Positions 1 to 9,890 of a stretch of 64,000 nucleotides of DNA are shown here, in pieces. Each line of letters begins with the position of its first letter. The stretch's first letter is position 1. The notes beneath the pieces are model-generated. The model saw only the letters and a list, made by a program, of their open reading frames with translations. It was not told the origin of the DNA and searched no databases. Source of the stretch: Isoetes taiwanensis (taxonomy: Eukaryota; Streptophyta; Lycopodiopsida; Isoetales; Isoetaceae); assembly GCA_021234155.1 (NCBI GenBank), contig JAJEKV010000002.1, positions 36,809,107-36,873,106 of the forward strand, in the 5' to 3' direction. A program made the position numbers and the translations under genes.

Positions 1-494
1 TGTAGGCCACACTCATGATCAAATTGACCAAATGTTCAAAGAGATTTTCTCGTGCGCCGGAAGGAAGAAGGCTTTCTCTCTTCCTACTTTAGTTCGAATT
101 ATTGAAGATTCTTACACTCCCACTCAATGATCGATCTTCTTAAAGAGACTCGCTGATTTCGAGAGTTTATTTTCTCTCAACGCTCGTACAGAGAACAAGC
201 CGTGGAACAAATTGAATGATCTCACCTTTCAACATCACATCAAGTTCTACTTGAAGGATGGCCGAGTTTCTTCTGAGGGGCAAGAAGTATACCACAACTA
301 AGGACCTGAGTCCACCGAGGGATTACGCTTCCTTAAATATATTTCGGACACTTCCTTCATAGAACGTCTTTGAGCAACTTCCTCTCAAAAATCCTAAGGA
401 GTCCAAGCGGAAGAAAAGTACCCCAGAGTCGTCCTTAAAAGCCATTGAAAATGGAATTTCCTCAGGCTTTAAGTACTTCTTAGAAGAAGATCGG
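1..494 (+). pseudogene. Decayed coding-like stretch upstream of the first ORF
   Basis: No open frame spans this stretch, but short segments read like protein in the plus direction. One around 226-300 includes HIKFYLKDGRVSSEGQEVYH. Stops and frame changes separate the segments. It may be the decayed N-terminal part of the protein encoded at 495-1235, since strand and spacing fit, but no family is recognised. The left end is cut by the window edge. Confidence 0.3.
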
Positions 495-1235
495 ATGTGG
501 TGGAGTAACTTCTTTCTCGAACAGAAAATTGTTGTGAAAAATATAGCTCTAAGACAGTTGCAAGAACCATTTCAATGGCCTAACACCTTCCATCAACCCC
601 AAAGCACTGCAGCAGGTCCAAGCAATGCTACGTTAGCACCTGCAGTAGAAGAAGATGAGGATCGAGTCATGTACCTCGGACCAAGACGCAGGAATGAGCC
701 TCAAGGTAATATCACAGAAATTACCAAGGGTATGCTAATTGCTCTTCCAACTGAGGAGGATGACAAAGGTCGACCTTTCTGGATAGCAAAAGTGCTTGAC
801 ACAGTCAAGGAGGAAGGCTTAGTCACTAAACTCAAGATTCATTGGCTTGCAACACGCTCAGAAAATGCTTTTGAAGGTAGATATGAGTTAGAAATAAGAA
901 GCCAAGGAAAAGGGAGAAAGTCCAAGAAGGTGGGTTGTAGGGATGAGCTGATCCTTAATGACGTGACTATATTATGCTATGATTTTAAATTGAAATCTGA
1001 CAAACGTCTACGCCAGAGGACTATCAATTTGCTTAAAAAAGCTTGTAATTACGAAGAAGAGGATGAAGAAGGTGGTGGCAATGCTTCACCATCTGTTGAT
1101 AGTGATGAGGAAGATAACTCAAGCACTTCCTCTAGTGATAGTGAAAGAAGTGAAGGTGATGAGGATGGCATAAATGAACATGATGACGTCCTGGATCCCT
1201 CTCTCATCACTCCTCACACTTTTGTACATAACTGA
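495..1235 (+). CDS. Unrecognised 246-aa protein with acidic Ser-rich tail
   Basis: An open frame of 246 codons ends at a TGA at 1233-1235. The first ATG at 495 may be internal to a longer ancestral gene, because the sequence before it is coding-like but broken. The middle part (about residues 75-185) looks like a small folded domain beginning GMLIALPTEEDDKGRPFWIA, with a later segment KLKIHWLATR. The order 'function tag, FWIAKV, HW' recalls beta-barrel BAH- or Tudor-like modules in plant proteins and plant transposon proteins, but that resemblance is weak. The last 60 residues are Glu, Asp and Ser runs, typical of a disordered acidic tail. No transposase motif, signal peptide or membrane segment is visible. 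A mobile-element origin is likely given the neighbours but not shown. Confidence 0.4.
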   Translation: MWWSNFFLEQKIVVKNIALRQLQEPFQWPNTFHQPQSTAAGPSNATLAPAVEEDEDRVMYLGPRRRNEPQGNITEITKGMLIALPTEEDDKGRPFWIAKVLDTVKEEGLVTKLKIHWLATRSENAFEGRYELEIRSQGKGRKSKKVGCRDELILNDVTILCYDFKLKSDKRLRQRTINLLKKACNYEEEDEEGGGNASPSVDSDEEDNSSTSSSDSERSEGDEDGINEHDDVLDPSLITPHTFVHN

Positions 1236-1640
1236 GTTTTAGAAAAAGACTGTAAATTTTGCATGTGAATATGAAGATTCTATCTTCAAATTTTGAGAAT
1301 ACTACAGTTTCAGTTACGGACTTACTTCAATTTTTTGTTAAATATTTTATCCTCTGAAATTAGAGATTCTCTCGTAAAATATACTTGAAGAACATTCTAT
1401 TTGCTAAGAAAAGTGACACTTTAAAAATGTCAATTCTTTCGTTGCACAAAAAAATTAGTCATTTTGGGAGGGGGGGGGGTCAAAATAGAATTTCATGCAT
1501 CTTTTTTTTTAACCTAGTTTTACCCCCTTTTGTAAAAAAAAGGGAATCTTTGAGGAATATTCCTTTCGCTCTCGTTTCGATGATTTGCTCCCGTTTAATA
1601 CGCAATCTTGTTGCTACTTTTCCCATGCAGAGAGTCTCTT
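1236..1640. other. Gap with no recognisable gene
   Basis: AT-rich spacer with a G9 run near 1470 and T and A runs near 1502-1543. Short ORFs here have no coding character. The first recognisable LINE residues appear from about 1650. Confidence 0.6.
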
Positions 1641-3575
1641 CTATCACAGCCATCCGGAGGTGGACAGGATGGACCCGTATGTCGATCTATATGATGACAT
1701 ATAGCAGCACAAGCGGATGGGCAGAGTCATGCTCCTTGGAGACTTCAATGCGCGGACAGGGGTGGAATAGGCCATGCGGCTGGACCCCCTCGCGGATGGC
1801 GGCGTCTTTGCGATTCGTCCGCAGGGCGGCTGCCCACGGCACTCGAGATGACGGTCCCGGTCACCCGCCGGGGCCACCAGTCACATTTGTTCTGGGCACT
1901 GGTGGAGCCAGTTCTTCTGTATGGGGTTGAGGTGTGGGGCCCAGTGGTGTCTTTGGCGACTTGGAACGACTTGGAGCAGGTCCAGAAGGCATTTTTGACA
2001 CGGGCACTTGGGGTCAAGCCCCCGTTCATATCGATCTTGTTGCGGGGAGGCGAGAATCATGCCCATGCGAAGATGCGCCCCTCGATAGACACATTGTTTA
2101 TTTCGAATGTGGCGGCATGGGCGACACTCGGCTCCCCGCGACTTGGCTTACTGGCGGCGATGAGCCCGCAACGTCTTAGGGCTTGTTGGAAGGACAAGAG
2201 AGCCCAGTGGCTGGCGCGCTGGAATGTAGAGGCACATAGGTGCGTCCAGGTGCACACAGACGCTGGCCGGGATAGGCTGAGGGGGTACTTGGACTCTTAT
2301 TTCCTGGGGAAGCTCTGGGACCACAATGCTCTGGAATAGGTAAAGATGGCACACTACAAACGACACATAAACCCCATCCTGGTTCGAGGCTCACAGCCAG
2401 GGATAGGTTCTATACGTACAAAATTAAAATTTCTGACGTATAAAGTTAAAAAATACGTATTTTTTAATAAAATACGTGATTTAACGTGATAAATACCGCC
2501 GGTCGGGAAAAAATCTTCAGACGCCGAAACCTTCGCGGAAAGCGTCTGACGCTGAAAATTTTTTCGGCGTCGCCGAATAGAAAGAATCGCTGGCGCGAAA
2601 GGACAGGCGACATTCGGCGTCGCTGAAAAGCCGGATAGCTGCGTCGCCAAAAATTTTTTCGCACGCTATCCACCCATCTGTCGCCGCACGCCGAAAAAAT
2701 ACGGTTCAAAAAAAACGGCAAAAAAATACGGCAAAAAAACAATTCCGTCGGAGATTTTTATGCGTCGCCGAAAAACAACTAAATCGCCGCAGACTGCGAA
2801 AAAAGTCCGCGTCTGCCGGAAGCGTTGTTTTCGCACGCCGGTAAATTTTGGTTTCACACGCTGATTCAAGGTTTCGGCGACGCTGCGAAATTTTTCGCAT
2901 CGCTGATATAGTTGTTTTTTGCGTGCGAAAATCTTCCGACGGCAATTGTTTTTTTGCCGTATTTTTTGCGTTTATACGGCAAATTTGTGCCGTATCATAC
3001 AATTCATAATGTATTCCGTATAAAACGTCAAATATTGAACCTATCCTCGCTCATGGCTCTACCTCGTTCTCGGTTGCCCATGAAGAAGCGCAGATCATCA
3101 GCGTCATTCGGAACGAGGGCCCACCGGCTTCGGCTTGACGGGACGGGTCGGTGGATTGGAGAGCAGCGCCCGGGCGTGCTTTGTCGGTGTTGCTGCCGGG
3201 GTTGTTGAGGATGAAAGCCATGCCTTCCGTGAGTCATCCGCCTATAGTCGATCCGGGCTCGCTACACCCTCTTGGTGCGACACAGTGCGGTTTTGCCGCG
3301 ACGAAGCTACTCAAGACGTTGTCGGTTCGATCCCTTGGCTCCTACCTCCGTGAGGTTTTGGATCTCGCACCTCTATCCCCGCACGCCTACCCGAGGTGCC
3401 GTGAATTCATGTGTATATCTATATTTGTACAAACCGCCAAGAGGCTTTGTTGTCGCTGATGGTTTTACCCTCGTAAGGGGTTTTTTAATCGGGGTAGCAA
3501 CGGGCTTGTCCGCACCCGTAATTTGGGTCCCATAGGCCGATTGGCCTCCACCTACGATAAAAGAATCTTCCTTCC
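1641..3575 (+). mobile_element. Decayed LINE, copy 1 (internal deletion, interrupted)
   Basis: The first part (about 1650-1775) translates to an endonuclease fragment with GRVMLLGDFNARTGV, the GDFNART-type motif of AP-endonuclease LINEs. From 1848 the frame jumps to the post-RT region: HLFWALVEPVLLYGVEVWGP, LEQVQKAFLTRALGVK and a CW-K-QWLARW segment, all matching the LINE at 8.8-9.3 kb. The reverse transcriptase between them is missing, so the copy has a large internal deletion. The match stops at about 2400, where an inverted-repeat insertion begins, and resumes after 3046. The GVVEDESHA segment near 3200 matches the IEDESHT segment near 9515. The 3' end (about 3440-3575) carries the GGTCCCATA...GGCCTCC signature shared with two other 3' ends here, then a (CTTC)n-like tail. 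Nothing is functional. Confidence 0.75.
2401..3046. mobile_element. Inverted-repeat insertion in LINE copy 1 (MITE-like)
   Basis: The stretch starts GGATAGGTTC (2401-2410) and ends GAACCTATCC (3037-3046), an exact 10-bp inverted pair. LINE homology stops on the left and resumes on the right, which supports an insertion of about 646 bp. Similarity between the arms weakens quickly further in. The interior repeats short motifs around GTCGCCGAAA, CGGCGTCGC and AATTTTTCGC in both orientations. No ORF is credible. No target duplication could be fixed, so exact ends and superfamily are open. Confidence 0.45.
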
Positions 3576-3923
3576 TTCCTTAAAAATTAGGCGCCCATCC
3601 TATTTGTAGGCAATCTCTTTTTTTTTTTTTTTTTGGGGGCATGCTTTGTGGGGGTGGGTGCCCAAGATGCCTTTCACTATTTTGCGATGGTGAATATCTG
3701 ATTTGCAAAGGGTTCCTTGCCGGATAATCCACAACTACTTCAGGAAGTCCCAACCGGCTTAGTCGGTGTTGGTGTTGAAGAGGTGTTTGAAATCAATATG
3801 CATACACTCCGGAGAGGTAAGGGCTCATTTTTTCTCTATTGTTGGTTTAATGCACGTGGATGATATCGTATGCCATATTTGGATAGGTAATACTATTGAA
3901 GAGCCTCAGGGATGAGAAGATGG
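3576..3923. other. Gap with no recognisable gene
   Basis: Spacer after the LINE tail. It holds a T16 run near 3619 followed by a G run. I see no ORF, terminal repeat or RNA gene. Confidence 0.6.
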
Positions 3924-4245
3924 GGGTAAAAGCATGCTAGGGTGTACCATCTAAAGTACTTTTTAGGGAGTGCGAAACTACCCATAAAAGTACCCAGCAC
4001 TGGGTACTGGGAACTTGCATAAATGCTGCAATAAACAATAAGTTTGAGAGTTAATTTATTTATTTTAGCCTCTAGTAGTATTGTTATCCTCTAGTACTAT
4101 AGATTGTCATGTTATTGACCCTCAATTCAAAAATTTTTGATTGATTTTAATGGAAAGAATAAACAGAAAGTACCAGTTTTAAAAGTACCCAGTGTAGGTA
4201 CTTTTGAGGGTTCCAAAAGTGGTACACCGTAGCATGCTTTTACCC
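3924..4245. mobile_element. 322-bp MITE with 4-bp target duplication
   Basis: The left end GGGTAAAAGCATGCTAGGGT and the inverted right end (GGGTAAAAGCATGCTACGGT on the other strand) match over about 26 bp with one mismatch. The flanks repeat ATGG (3920-3923 and 4246-4249), giving a 4-bp target duplication. The interior holds further inverted pairs built on AAAAGTACC, including the palindrome-like AGTACCCAGCACTGGGTACT. There is no coding capacity, so it must be non-autonomous. Four-base duplications and GGG termini are unusual among well-known plant MITEs (Tourist 3, Stowaway 2, hAT 8, Mutator 9). Sola-like elements make 4-bp duplications, but that placement is inference. Confidence 0.75.
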
Positions 4246-4706
4246 ATGGAGAATTTTGAAACTATTCAGGTCACTTTGTGGGAGCCAGTCCCTATGGGGA
4301 ACCAACTATATCCTTTTAATATGTCAATTGTTGGAAGAAGAGATGAAGGCCAACAACTGCTAATGACCATATTGACATAGATTCCTCTGGAGGATTCACT
4401 TTTGATCAGCTTATAGCTATGAGAGTTCAATGGAGGGGTTTGTGGACCATTTGCATATGTATACTTAGGGGTTAGGGGTGTTTTTAAGCACTGATCTAGA
4501 ACAATATCTTTGCACAGAGGGGTCAAATTTCCTTTTGGAAATGCATATAGAAAGGGTTTTTGCTACCCTTCGAACACAGATGCCATACCCGCCTTATGTA
4601 TAAGTGCATCCCCCAGGTAGATTCCATCAACTTTACTTGAGCTATGTCGAATAAGAAGAAGCTTCCCAACAGTGTCAAGTTTCATGTGCTCGTGGTTCAA
4701 ACATAT
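4246..4706. other. Gap with no recognisable gene
   Basis: The longest open frame here (4266-4526, minus, 86 codons) has no family features. I see no clear repeat structure. Similarity to copy B begins at about 4707. Confidence 0.5.
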
Positions 4707-7000
4707 TCGACACTCGTAGAGGATGGCGACTAGTTTGAGAACGATGCACGAAATTAGAAAATGGTCCAGAAACTCAAGTTTTGCCCAAATATAAAGAAAA
4801 TGTGCTTGAAAGTGACCAACATGGAAGCTTGAGACATATTGTCAAAGATCAAGAGACAAATGACCATAAGCCTGTCCACCATGACCGTGGGCCAATGCAC
4901 CCATCAAGTTGCTTTCTAAGCGGACCAAATTGACTTTGTAAGATGATGATTTAATCCATCTTGTCATGTATTATTCAAACATTACTTTCTGGTGAACGAT
5001 GAGATAATGCATGCCAATGCCAATATTGACTCCTAGAGGAACATTGTTCAATGTATGTGCCTGCCTTTGAATTGAAAAATTTGTATCCTTCATTTTTTCC
5101 AAATTTTGCTTAATGACTACAGATATTACATTTAGAGAATGCTATATTTTTTTGCATTTGAAAACTTCCTTTTCTAAATAGTATAATAAGAAGGCAAAGA
5201 AGCAAATAGCACAGTCCACATCGAAGCAAAAATTCTTATTTGCTTCTATGTGGACTGCTCTTTGCATTCTCAAGAATGAAGGTATTAAGCACACATTCTG
5301 TAGCTAGTGTAACATATCGGAGCTTCTTAGAGCCTGTACTACCAAGCTCTGTTCCTTTTCCACCTAACTCGACCCTCTTTCTCCAAGTATAAACTGTAGA
5401 CTGAGGAACTCCTAAAGCCATGCACCATGCAAATTGACAGCATTCCACTCCAAAGACTACTACTTTCCCCTCTGAGTGCCCTGTCTAAGTTACACTCAAC
5501 ACATTAAAAACGAGCATAATCCTTTCTTCTTAATTGAGAATAAAATTCTTTTTTTAAAGAAAATACCTGTTCTCCAATTAGTTTCTTAGTACAATCTTTA
5601 TGTTGATTGGAGAGCATTCTTGATTGACTTGGAAGTGCATATCCTCTCCTCCTTGCTATCCGCCTTTAGTTCCCTCCTGACCCTCTTTGCATATGTATAC
5701 TTCCTTTTCCTCGTGAATTGCTTTACAACATGAGCTTCCGGGCATTCAACCTCTAAGTCATCTTCTTCGAGAGTGGCTCGAGCTTGTAGATGTTGGAAAA
5801 CAATCCTACCATCATGAAGCAAAATAGTTCTCGCAAGATATTATACTTGTAGCTAGAGGCCTTTCTGCATAAGCATGACATGATCTCATATTTTGGTTCC
5901 CAATTGGATCCATTATCTTATCACTGAAAGCTCGACCTTTGATACATCCAAGAAGTCACTGTCTATCGCATCCTGAGGATCACTAAAAACTATGTTTGCC
6001 ACCGAATATTTAGACCTGCTGTAGAAGTGAAGAATGTAACATGGCAAACCAAGTAGATTTATTCTGGAGTAGTTGATCGTCTCAACTTCAGTATAAACAT
6101 TTTGAGGTCAAGATGGGCATCTAGATTCTCATGACCTACAATCTCCTCTACTATCCCGTCCTCCTCAGCTATTGCAGTGTTGCTTGGTTTACCAAAGTCA
6201 GTAGTTAAACTGATGTCTTGCTGGCTACTGACAGATGATGTACTACTAGATGAATCCTCCGGTGAAAAAGGAAAATAAGAGGTTGTTTCTAAAGACGTAT
6301 CTTCACTTAGAGGGCACTCAACATGTTTTACACCCCTCTTTGACCTCTGAATAAATGTCCCTACTGGACGGGAAGTCCAATGGATGGAGCCATAGACTCT
6401 GTGGCCTCTATTGCTATATCCAAGGGATGTACATCCTTGCCATGAAGAGTGGTTTTCTTCAAAAGATGGCCCCTTGCAACAATCATCCTTCCAATGAACA
6501 GATCGTACAATGAAAGTTGGATCCTCCATTAAGCACATGCAAATTTTAGAACAACATACGAAATAGTAGAAAACATCCAAAAGAAGGCAGAAAATGACGC
6601 AATTTAGAGTAACTAGTATTTAGAGACTCTGGAAAGAGAAATGGTGCTCCCCTCAGGTTCCTCTTTTTGAGAAACCCTAAACACCACCATGGATCCATTT
6701 GGAGAATGTCAACGGGGTACCTATGTTGTGTATATCTGCTTCTATTGGTACATATGTGTTAACAGGAGCAAGTCTACATAACACATGCACCACATATTTG
6801 ATCTCCAACATGGTGCCACTTGGACTGAAATGACATCAAGAGGCACCGTTGCTCTATTTGGAGAATGTCAAATAGGTGCATATGTCATGCACCATTTGGC
6901 TAAAAATAAGGGCAAATGGCACCACGACGCCATTGCGAATGAAGTGAATCAAAAGGTACCATTGCTCCATTTGGAGAATGTGAATGACGTGCCTATTTTA
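4707..7000 (-). mobile_element. Decayed DNA-transposon family, copy A
   Basis: From about 4707 (TAGAGGATGGCGACTAG) this stretch aligns with copy B at 16.2-22.5 kb. Copy A lacks the insertions found in copy B, so it serves as the empty-site reference for the hAT-like MITE, the LINE fragment and the palindrome element. Gene remnants lie on the minus strand. Around 5190-5262 an imperfect inverted repeat (AGCAAATAGCACAGTCCACA against its complement) forms a hairpin where copy B has its LINE insertion. No complete terminal repeats were found, so the superfamily rests on the gene remnants and subterminal repeats, which suggest a CACTA (En/Spm)-like origin. Confidence 0.6.
5236..6580 (-). pseudogene. 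Transposon protein remnants (DUF8039-like region and HTH-like region)
   Basis: Three pieces can be read. At 6580-6059 a 173-codon frame shares GVKHVECPLSEDTSLE and an acidic Ser-rich segment with the better copy at 22030-21422. In copy A a deletion and frame change have destroyed the start of the domain. At 5822-5598 comes HLQARATLEEDDLEVECPEA, then a Lys/Arg-rich stretch. At 5448-5236 ECCQFAWCMALGVPQSTVYT starts a segment that looks like the helix-turn-helix and 'KPR..T..A' region of plant DDE transposases. Frameshifts and stops separate the pieces, so no protein can be made. Confidence 0.5.
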
Positions 7001-7335
7001 TGCATCCTTGCTCTTCATTGGTACACATAAGATGTATGCATAACACGGGCATCGCATATGCATTCTCCAAATGGTACTAGGGCGACATTTGGAATAAAGT
7101 GGTGGCAAAAGGCACCGTTGCTCTATAATGAGGTGCATGTGTTATGCATACTTGCCCATATTGGTACACATGTGTCAATAGATGCATAATAGGGGCACCT
7201 CATTCACATTCCCCAAATGGCACCACGATGGTACCATTTGGCAAAAAAAGGGGCACAAATGGCACCATGGCGCCATTTATGGCATGTCATAGAGGTGATG
7301 TTATATACACCTGCTCCTATTGGTACATGATAATG
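6640..7335. repeat. Short-motif repeat cluster (subterminal-repeat type)
   Basis: Variants of CAAATGGCACC, CATTTGGAGAATG and TGGTACACATATG recur in both orientations at intervals of about 30-60 bp. Part of it recurs at 22.14-22.51 kb beside copy B, and related motifs lie at 14.06-14.22 kb. Dense short motifs in both orientations beside a transposon gene are typical of the subterminal regions of CACTA elements, where transposase binds. The ORFs here are by-products of the repeat. The next LINE starts at about 7336. Confidence 0.55.
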
Positions 7336-9890
7336 GGAGTGGGTCTATATATGAACAGACATTAGCTCCTGCGCTTGCAGGTATTTTGGATTACCCAGCT
7401 CTTCAAGAGCGTAATGCAGCATTTGCTGATACTTTGCTTACTTCTGTTGTCTCTTGCTTTGGTACACGCACTTCTGGTGTTGCTCATGCTGGTAGGAAAT
7501 CCTTTCTTAGAAATGCCTGGTTTGATGAAGACTGCAAGCAACTTAAAAAACAATTGCGAATGATAGTTGAGCCAGATACGCGACATAATGCCATTCAAAA
7601 TTATAAGTCTGTTTTGAAATGCAAGAAGGCACGCTTTGTTGCTGGGCATCAGAAGCAAATGTTTGAAAAACTGCTACGTGAGCCTCGGACCTTCTGGCGC
7701 AAAATATTATATCGACCACCTCCTACCCTTGGACATATCTCTATGCAGCAATGGGATGAGCGATTGGTCCACTTATATGATCATCCTGGGGGTCCTTAAT
7801 TCTGTGCCTCCTTTGGTAGGTGATATTCTTCAATTCACAGAGGAGGAAGTCAAAGAAGGACTGCGGCATCTATCTAATGGCGGGGGTCCGCTATTGCTTC
7901 CAATCATCACTACTCTTTTAAATCAAGCTTTGCAAGAAGGCTTGCCAGAAACTTGGGCTGTCAGTAAGGTCGTACCAATTTACAAAGCAGGTGATAAGCA
8001 TGACCCTTCTAATTATCGCATGATCATGGTAAGTTCCATATTTTCAAAGCTCTTAGCCAGTCTTACTAAGAAGCAGTTGACATCATGGGCAGGACATACT
8101 GGTGTACGTGCTGTAGGACAGGCAGGCTTTCGTCCATGCCATTCTACAATAGACCATATTTTCACATTGCGCATGCTTATTGAACATAGTCGAAGTTTGA
8201 AACAAGACCTCTATATATGCTTTGTGGATTTTACTGCTTTTGATACGGTCCACGCGAGCTTCTTTGGCAGCGCTTTGCGGTGCACTTGGGTTCCACAAGA
8301 TCTTCAAAATGCGCTTTTATCGGCTCTATGAAAGGGTTTTTGCTAAATTTCCAAAGATCGTACTCAAATCACTAGCAATATTGGAGTTCGCCGTGGTTGC
8401 CCTTTATCTCCTACACTCTTTGGCTTGTACATTGATCAATTGGAAGAATGGCTTGATAATCATGGCGGCGAGGTCCACATTTGGCACACTATATCATTAG
8501 GCAACTTATGTATGCCGATGATGTTTCACTTCACATACCACGCGCTAGTATGCAAAAACATTTACATGCTCGCGACAGGTTTACGTGAGAACACAGTTCT
8601 GCGTGTTAATCTCCAAAAGACCAAGCTTTTGGTAGTTCAATCTTCTCGTCACAATGTTCCCCTATGTACTATGATAGCCGCGAAGTTGAAGTTGTGGATA
8701 GCTACAAGTATCTTGGTGTAGAATTGTAAGAACACACTTTGGGAACGATGTATTACCAAGCGGGTGGTCTGCTGGATGGAGAGCACTCTATGCAATGCAA
8801 AACAATTGTTTTCGCCAGAAAATTCATGATTGGCCACCGGAAAGCCCACTTGTTTCGGGCTTTGGTAGAGCCCGTTTTTTTGTGTATGGCTCAAGTGTGG
8901 GGCCCGCCATTAGTGCTAGTGATTGGGAGAGCTTGGAGCGGGTGCAAAAGTCCTTTCTCACTTACAGCCTCGGAGTTAAAATAACGGTGCCCTATGCTAT
9001 TCTTTTACAAGAGACAGGTTTTTGCCCTCTTCAACATTCTGCCATGAAGCGCCATCTCCACTATATCTGCAAGGTGCACCACATGGATGATGTTAGGTAT
9101 CCTGTTCTTGCACTTGCCATGGCTGAATCTCCTCGTTCTAAACGATGTTGGAAAGAGCATTGCACTACATGGTTTGCCCGTTGGGCTGTGGCAACCGAGC
9201 ACCGCCTCGATGCTTGCCGATTCGATCCCGAAGCTTTGCAACAATATCTCAATGGTTGTTTTTCTCAAAAGATATGGGACGCAGTTACTTTGGCCCAAGT
9301 GAAAACTGGTCATTACCATGCACACATAAATCCCACCTTGGCACCAGGGCCCCAAGCTTATTTGCTTGCTTCATTGTCCAGGAACAAGCTTGTAGCTATT
9401 GCATCAATTCGCACGGGGTCCCCACAAGTCTACGGATTGAGACAGTAGATGGGAGCTTAATCGCAATTGCCGCTGAAAGCGAGACTATGTGCATATTGAC
9501 AGTTACAGGTTATTGAAGATGAAAGCCATACTCTTCTGAGTTGCCCTGCTTTTGAGATAGTCCGGAATCATTTTTTGACATTAGCATTCCATTCCACGCC
9601 TCCACAACTTCTCAGAGCACCATCCGTGCATGACTTGACATCTCTCTTTATACTAAAGGGATTTTGAGTGTTTGTCATCAATTTCAATTTTGCACCGTTG
9701 ATGCAAATAGATGGTTGAGATTGAGGATTTGGGAAAGGGCACAACACGTTATATGCCTAACTATTTTTCCAAATTCAAATGGATGAACTTCATCGTGCTT
9801 GGCAGGAGCGGTTATTTTTTTTTTCAGATTTGGAGCTCCAGGATCATTTAGAGCCTACGGCTCTTTAGCACGTCTTTGATCGATAAAGTT
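7336..9890 (+). mobile_element. Decayed LINE, copy 2 (RT and C-terminal region)
   Basis: This is the most complete LINE in the window, truncated at the 5' end so that the endonuclease is missing. Order: endonuclease-RT linker (7336-7795), reverse transcriptase (about 7800-8720), post-RT region (8795-9450) and a C-terminal segment with IEDESHTLLSCPAFEIVRN around 9515-9570. Coding similarity fades at about 9665-9750. The segment to 9890 is probably 3' UTR. The post-RT part matches LINE copy 1. No target duplication was found. Confidence 0.7.
7366..9664 (+). pseudogene. LINE reverse transcriptase pseudogene
   Basis: The linker reads NAWFDEDCKQLKKQLR and KKARFVAGHQKQMFEKLL. The RT shows WAVSKVVPIYKAGDKHDPSN (finger motif), GQAGFRPCHSTIDHIFTLR, CFVDFTAFDTV (first catalytic Asp region), GVRRGCPLSPTLFGLYI, and an intact YADD at 8511-8522. 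These motifs fall in different frames: the frame breaks after about 8331, again before YADD, and again before the post-RT frame at 8795. At least three frameshifts or stops therefore inactivate it. Post-RT motifs include WKEHCTTWFARWAVATEHR. The family is an AP-endonuclease-type LINE unlike the L1-type fragment at 17.0 kb. Clade assignment needs a tree. Confidence 0.7.

Noticed and set aside
9640-9665. TCTCTCTTTATACTAAAGG as the 5' end of the Helitron that ends at 13829
   Set aside because: It looks like a Helitron start, but it lies within the continuing LINE reading frame (VHDLTSLFILKGF), so coincidence is more likely.
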